Source of the DNA: Bacteroides sp.
Lineage (GTDB): Bacteria; Bacteroidota; Bacteroidia; Bacteroidales; Bacteroidaceae
Assembly (NCBI GenBank): GCA_015060705.1
Contig: SUXY01000020.1
Span: forward strand, 1 to 45,976
Reading direction: 5' to 3'
DNA: 45,976 bases
Shown: positions 42,434-45,976 of the stretch, one piece after another
Position numbering within the stretch: the stretch's first letter is position 1
Layout: every line of letters begins with the position of its first letter
Program-made: the position numbers and the translations under genes
Notes under the pieces: model-generated
Database searches by the model: none
What the model saw: the letters and a program-made list of their open reading frames with translations, nothing else
Told to the model about the DNA's origin: nothing

Positions 42434-42451
42434 AGTACAAGCAGAACTTTG
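42434..42451 (+). repeat. Right arm of the 18-bp inverted repeat
   Basis: AGTACAAGCAGAACTTTG, exact reverse complement of the left arm. It lies just downstream of the thioesterase terminator. Confidence 0.9.
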
Positions 42452-42465
42452 CATATTGCAGCGAC

Positions 42466-42503
42466 CAATAAAAAAAGCGAAGAAGTACTCTTACTTCTTC
42501 GCT
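42466..42503 (-). terminator. Terminator overlapping the thioesterase stop codon
   Basis: AGCGAAGAAGTA (42476-42487) and TACTTCTTCGCT (42492-42503) form a perfect 12-bp stem, followed on the minus strand by TTTTTTATTGG. The stop codon lies in the loop and stem. Confidence 0.88.
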
Positions 42504-42934
42504 AATTCTTCCAAAGTCTTGCCTTCGAAACGGCAAATGGCATTCTTGTAGTGGTCCGGTATCGGCGTTGGTTCTTTGGTGAGCAAATCGTACATCACCA
42601 AGGTCGTACGGCATTCGCACTTCACTTCGCCCGAATTCTTCACCACCGCGCGCTGCAACAGCGTAAAGCTCTTGTTACCCAACTGCACGGTCGCTGTTTC
42701 AATCTCAATACCGTCCGAGAAAAAGACCGGCATCAAGAAATTGGCATTGATATTGGCTACCACTACCACCACATCTCCCCATTCCGACATGCCAAGGACA
42801 TCCTGGAAATAAGTAGTCTTCGCCAAATCGTACAAAGAGAAGTATACTGAGTTATTCACATGCCCGAATTGGTCTACGTCACTGAAACGTATCTGAGCAG
42901 GCATAAAATGATTGAATTTAATTCCTTCCTCCAT
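42491..42934 (-). CDS. Acyl-CoA thioesterase, 4HBT hot-dog fold (YbgC-like)
   Basis: A 147-residue hot-dog-fold thioesterase. The start ATG 42934 (MEEGIKFNHFMPAQIRFSDV) fits the family; the eight codons before it are likely leader. The active-site motif IRFSDVDQFGHVNNSVYFSL carries the catalytic Asp, and the central helix follows. YbgC-type enzymes hydrolyse short acyl-CoAs or acyl-ACP. It is a single-gene unit, divergent from metY. Confidence 0.92.
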   Translation of the reverse strand: MEEGIKFNHFMPAQIRFSDVDQFGHVNNSVYFSLYDLAKTTYFQDVLGMSEWGDVVVVVANINANFLMPVFFSDGIEIETATVQLGNKSFTLLQRAVVKNSGEVKCECRTTLVMYDLLTKEPTPIPDHYKNAICRFEGKTLEELAKK

Positions 42935-43006
42935 ATCGCTAAATCTAATTTGATGCAAAAATAATACTTATTCCTAATAATATGGTTCGATATAAGAGGA
43001 ATTTCT

Positions 43007-43014
43007 TACTTTTG
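43007..43014 (+). promoter_or_regulatory. -7 box of the metY unit
   Basis: TACTTTTG matches TAnnTTTG, 39 bases before ATG 43054. No clear TTTG lies 20 bases upstream. Confidence 0.5.
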
Positions 43015-43053
43015 CATCGTTTTATATTTGAAAGAAAAATTTAGAGAGAATAT

Positions 43054-44343
43054 ATGGAAAAGAAAAAATTCACTCCAGCTACCCTTTGTGTACAAGGAGG
43101 CTGGCAACCAACCAAGGGTGAACCTCGTGTACTCCCGATCTACCAAAGTACGACCTTCAAATACGATACCAGCGAACAAATGGCTCGCTTGTTCGACCTG
43201 GAAGATAGCGGCTATTTCTATACCCGCTTGCAAAACCCGACCAACGATGCTGTTGCAGCCAAAATCGCTGCACTGGAAGGCGGTGTAGGCGCCATGCTTA
43301 CTTCTTCCGGTCAGGCAGCCAACTTCTACGCGATTTTCAATATTTGCCAGGCGGGTGACCACTTCGTTTGTGCATCAACCATCTATGGCGGTACTTTCAA
43401 CCTCTTTGCCGTAACCATGAAGAAGCTCGGCATCGAATGTACCTTCGTGGACATCAACGCATCGGAAGAAGAGCTTCAGAAAGCTTTCCAACCAAACACC
43501 AAGGCACTCTTCGGCGAAACCATCTCGAACCCGAGCATCGACGTGCTGGACATCGAGAAGTTTGCCCGCATCGCTCACAAGAACGGCGTACCTTTGATTG
43601 TAGACAACACCTTTGCTACACCAATCAACTGTCGTCCGTTTGAATGGGGTGCCGACATCGTAACTCATTCAACCACTAAATACATGGATGGTCATGCCAC
43701 AGCTGTAGGCGGTGTGATCGTGGATAGCGGCAACTTCGACTGGGATGCCCATGCCGACAAGTTCCCGGGCTTGACTACACCGGACGAATCGTACCACGGT
43801 TTGACTTACACCAAAGCGTTTGGCAAGATGGCCTACATGACCAAGGCTACTGCCCAGTTGATGCGCGACCTCGGTTCCATCCAGTCTCCACAAAATGCTT
43901 TCTTGTTGAACCTCGGTTTGGAAACCTTGCATTTGCGTATGCCACGCCATTGCGAAAATGCTCAGAAGGTAGCCGAATGGTTGGAAGCGAATCCACAAGT
44001 GGCTTGGGTGAACTATTGCGGTTTGAAGAGCAGCAAGTATTATGAATTGACTCAGAAATACATGCCGAACGGTTCTTGTGGTGTCATTGCTTTTGGGTTG
44101 AAGGGTAGTCGCGAAGAAGCCATCAAGTTCATGGACAGTTTGAAGTTGGCTTGCATCGTAACTCACGTAGCCGATGCCCGTACCTGTGTGCTTCATCCGG
44201 CCAGTCATACCCACCGTCAGCTCACCGACGAACAATTGATTGAAGCCGGTGTAGCTCCAGACTTGATCCGTCTGTCGGTAGGTATCGAAGACGTGAACGA
44301 CATCATTGCCGACTTGCAACAGGCTATGGAATGTGTAAAGTAA
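43054..44343 (+). CDS. metY: O-acetylhomoserine sulfhydrylase family PLP enzyme
   Basis: A 429-residue Cys/Met-metabolism PLP enzyme. The length and the sequence SGYFYTRLQNPTNDAVAAKI, LTSSGQAANFYAI, and VDNTFATPINCRPFEWGADI suggest the O-acetylhomoserine aminocarboxypropyltransferase group, which makes homocysteine directly from sulfide, rather than the shorter cystathionine gamma-synthase. The Schiff-base lysine is Lys209 in HSTTKYMDGHA. The gene lies 3 bp before an SDR gene on the same strand. Confidence 0.9.
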   Translation: MEKKKFTPATLCVQGGWQPTKGEPRVLPIYQSTTFKYDTSEQMARLFDLEDSGYFYTRLQNPTNDAVAAKIAALEGGVGAMLTSSGQAANFYAIFNICQAGDHFVCASTIYGGTFNLFAVTMKKLGIECTFVDINASEEELQKAFQPNTKALFGETISNPSIDVLDIEKFARIAHKNGVPLIVDNTFATPINCRPFEWGADIVTHSTTKYMDGHATAVGGVIVDSGNFDWDAHADKFPGLTTPDESYHGLTYTKAFGKMAYMTKATAQLMRDLGSIQSPQNAFLLNLGLETLHLRMPRHCENAQKVAEWLEANPQVAWVNYCGLKSSKYYELTQKYMPNGSCGVIAFGLKGSREEAIKFMDSLKLACIVTHVADARTCVLHPASHTHRQLTDEQLIEAGVAPDLIRLSVGIEDVNDIIADLQQAMECVK

Positions 44344-44346
44344 TTT

Positions 44347-45075
44347 ATGGATAAAAAAGTAATCATCATCGGAGCGACCTCCGGTATTGGAAGAGAAGTA
44401 GCACTTATCTACATCGCCAAAGGATGGAAGGTGGGCGTAGCCGGACGAAGGGAAGCCGAACTGGAATCACTTCGTTCCATGGCACCCCAACAAGTGTCTG
44501 CACAAGTGCTGGACGTGACTCAACCCGACGCCCCTGAAAAGCTGCAAGCTTTGATTGAACAAGTAGGTGGTATGGACGTGTTCTTGTTAAGTTCCGGCAT
44601 TGGCAAGCAGAACTACGCTCTCCAGCCGGAGATTGAACTGGCTACAGCTGCCACCAATGTGGAAGGATTCATCCGTATGACCAATGCGGCTTATCATTAT
44701 TTCGAGCAGCAGGGACACGGACATCTGGCGGTAATCAGTTCCATTGCCGGTACCAAGGGCTTGGGAGCAGCCGCTGCTTATTCGGCTACCAAAGGTTTCC
44801 AGAACATCTACATGGATGCCCTCGACCAATTGGCCCGAATGCAGAAGCTCAATATCCGGTTTACGGACATCCGACCGGGATTTGTAGCGACTCCATTGCT
44901 GAAAGACGACAGCTATCCGATGTTGATGAAAGCCCCCATTGTGGCACTGGACATAGTGGATGCCATTGAACGGAAGAAACGAGTAGCCATTATCGATTGG
45001 AAATATCGGGTGTTGGTTTGGTTCTGGCGATTGATTCCCAAATGGATTTGGGTACGTTTACTGGTAAGAAATTAA
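44347..45075 (+). CDS. Short-chain dehydrogenase/reductase
   Basis: A 242-residue classical SDR. The nucleotide motif is IIIGATSGIGRE, the catalytic triad includes Ser in AVISSIAGTKG and Tyr145/Lys149 in YSATKG, and the IRPGFVATPLL segment is typical. The last 25 residues (YRVLVWFWRLIPKWIWVRLL) are hydrophobic and could anchor it to a membrane, as in several Bacteroides SDRs. The start is 3 bp after metY stop, so the pair are co-translated. Substrate unknown. Confidence 0.9.
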   Translation: MDKKVIIIGATSGIGREVALIYIAKGWKVGVAGRREAELESLRSMAPQQVSAQVLDVTQPDAPEKLQALIEQVGGMDVFLLSSGIGKQNYALQPEIELATAATNVEGFIRMTNAAYHYFEQQGHGHLAVISSIAGTKGLGAAAAYSATKGFQNIYMDALDQLARMQKLNIRFTDIRPGFVATPLLKDDSYPMLMKAPIVALDIVDAIERKKRVAIIDWKYRVLVWFWRLIPKWIWVRLLVRN

Positions 45076-45089
45076 TAATTGATAGATAT

Positions 45090-45881
45090 ATGAAAAAGAT
45101 TACAGGTTTATTCATCAGTGCATTGCTCCTGCTGAGCAGCTGCGGAAGTGTGCCAGTTACCGGCAGAAAGCAAATGTTGTTGGTATCCGACTCGGAAGTG
45201 TTGACTTCCAGTTTGACACAGTATTCGGAGTATATGAAATCAGCACCAGTTTCTACAGATGCCAAGGGGAAAGCTACCGTAACACGTGTAGGCAAGAAAA
45301 TTGCCGCTGCTACCGAAGCTTACTTGAAAGCCAATGGTCTGGCTAGCGAAGTAAAGAACTTTGCATGGGAATTCAATTTGGTTAAGGACAACCAAGTGAA
45401 TGCTTTCTGTATGCCAGGTGGAAAGATTGTGGTATACGAAGGCTTGCTGAAGCTTTGTTCTTCGGATGACGAATTGGCGGTAGTCGTTGGTCACGAAGTA
45501 GCTCATGCCGTCGCCAAGCATAGCAACGAACGCATCAGCCAACAATTGCTGACACAATATGGGGCACAGATTTTAGGACAAGCATTGAGCGAAAAATCAG
45601 CCCGCATTCAACAAATAGGCAATACGGTATATGGTTTGGGCGCTCAATATGGCGTAACCCTTCCCTTCTCCCGAAAGCATGAATCGGAAGCAGACTACAT
45701 GGGACTGATCTTCATGACCATGGCCGGATACAACCCAAGTACAGCCATTACCTTCTGGCAGAAGATGTCAGCCAATGGAGGCGCATCGGTTCCGGAGTTC
45801 ATGAGCACTCACCCGAGCGACGCAACCCGCATCAATGACATCAAGAAGTATTTGCCTGAATTGGAAAAGTACAAAAAATAA
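45090..45881 (+). CDS. M48-family metalloprotease lipoprotein
   Basis: A 263-residue lipoprotein protease. The start is ATG 45090, 14 bp after the SDR stop, which gives the signal MKKITGLFISALLLLSSC with lipobox LSSC; longer in-frame versions run back into the SDR gene. The zinc motif is HEVAH at His135-His139 in VVGHEVAHAVAKHS, with the third ligand in RKHESEADYMGL. It resembles LoiP/YcaL-type enzymes, which degrade misfolded outer membrane proteins. It is the third gene of the metY unit. Confidence 0.93.
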   Translation: MKKITGLFISALLLLSSCGSVPVTGRKQMLLVSDSEVLTSSLTQYSEYMKSAPVSTDAKGKATVTRVGKKIAAATEAYLKANGLASEVKNFAWEFNLVKDNQVNAFCMPGGKIVVYEGLLKLCSSDDELAVVVGHEVAHAVAKHSNERISQQLLTQYGAQILGQALSEKSARIQQIGNTVYGLGAQYGVTLPFSRKHESEADYMGLIFMTMAGYNPSTAITFWQKMSANGGASVPEFMSTHPSDATRINDIKKYLPELEKYKK

Positions 45882-45904
45882 AAAGAGGGGTGATAATCAC
45901 GAGT

Positions 45905-45976
45905 GTACTGAAAAAGTACCTCCCTAGGTAAAATAAAAGAGATGGTATGTATCCAAAAGTTTGGATATGTACCATC
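45905..45976. mobile_element. Possible insertion sequence edge at window end
   Basis: After the protease gene, TGTACTGAAAAAGTACCTCC and an imperfect 17-bp hairpin (about 45941-45976, GATGGTA / TACCATC ends) appear. Sequence of the form TTTTTCAGTAC is common at the edges of IS1182-type insertion sequences. No transposase lies inside the window, so this is only a hint. The hairpin could also be a terminator. Confidence 0.3.

Noticed and set aside
44997-45089. A longer start for the M48 protease inside the SDR gene.
   Set aside because: ATG 45090 gives a proper lipoprotein signal; the extension would destroy it.
1-45976. CRISPR arrays.
   Set aside because: No regularly spaced direct repeats were seen; the repeated units present are palindromes scattered between genes.

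Overview
The window looks like a chromosomal segment of a gut Bacteroidales bacterium, most likely Bacteroidaceae (Bacteroides or Phocaeicola type); the species cannot be fixed from sequence alone. The evidence is two SusC/SusD pairs, many lipoprotein glycosidases, genes of the succinylated Bacteroidetes arginine pathway, and repeated promoter sequences of the Bacteroidetes form TTTG-(19-20 nt)-TAnnTTTG.

Layout. 1-4475: the 3' end of a SusC gene, its SusD partner and a terminator. 4656-5207: two decayed gene remnants. 5270-7985 (minus): an operon of XRE-cupin regulator, acyl-CoA synthetase and a small secreted protein. 8029-13409 (minus): proC, argD, argC, argG, a GNAT acyltransferase and argR, an arginine/proline operon headed by its own repressor. 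13601-14572 (plus): lytic transglycosylase. 14612-26338: a glycan-degradation block with GH97 and GH20 transcribed divergently, followed by a five-gene minus-strand operon (two GH92 mannosidases, an endonuclease/exonuclease/phosphatase-fold lipoprotein, a TIM-barrel putative glycosidase and a CBM9-like protein). 26426-27454 (plus): tcdA, tRNA-Phe and tRNA-Pro. 27457-32999: an AT-rich integrated element of about 5.5 kb at the 3' end of tRNA-Pro. 33143-42183 (minus): a sialic acid utilisation locus (SusC/SusD of NanO/NanU type, MFS transporter, NanQ-like anomerase, NanA-type lyase, GlcNAc 2-epimerase). 42491-45881: thioesterase, metY-type sulfhydrylase, SDR and M48 metalloprotease. The last about 70 bp may be the edge of an insertion sequence.

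How the genes fit together. The GH20 and GH92 enzymes and the sialic acid locus together suit host N-glycans and mucins as substrates: mannose and N-acetylhexosamine release, import of sialic acid, and its conversion through ManNAc to GlcNAc. No sialidase lies in the window. The sialic acid locus appears to be two transcription units, because a terminator and a separate promoter lie between SusD and the transporter gene.

Most notable observations. (1) The promoter of the sialic acid susC gene lies between two perfect 18-bp inverted repeats about 196 bp apart, the architecture of a phase-variable invertible promoter. (2) The tRNA-Pro element has a large serine recombinase whose reading frame runs into the tRNA, a second small serine recombinase, a rolling-circle Rep-like gene broken by one extra T, and a cargo of small membrane proteins. 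It appears to have displaced the original tRNA-Pro terminator to its far end. (3) Four copies of a roughly 90-bp palindromic repeat lie between genes.
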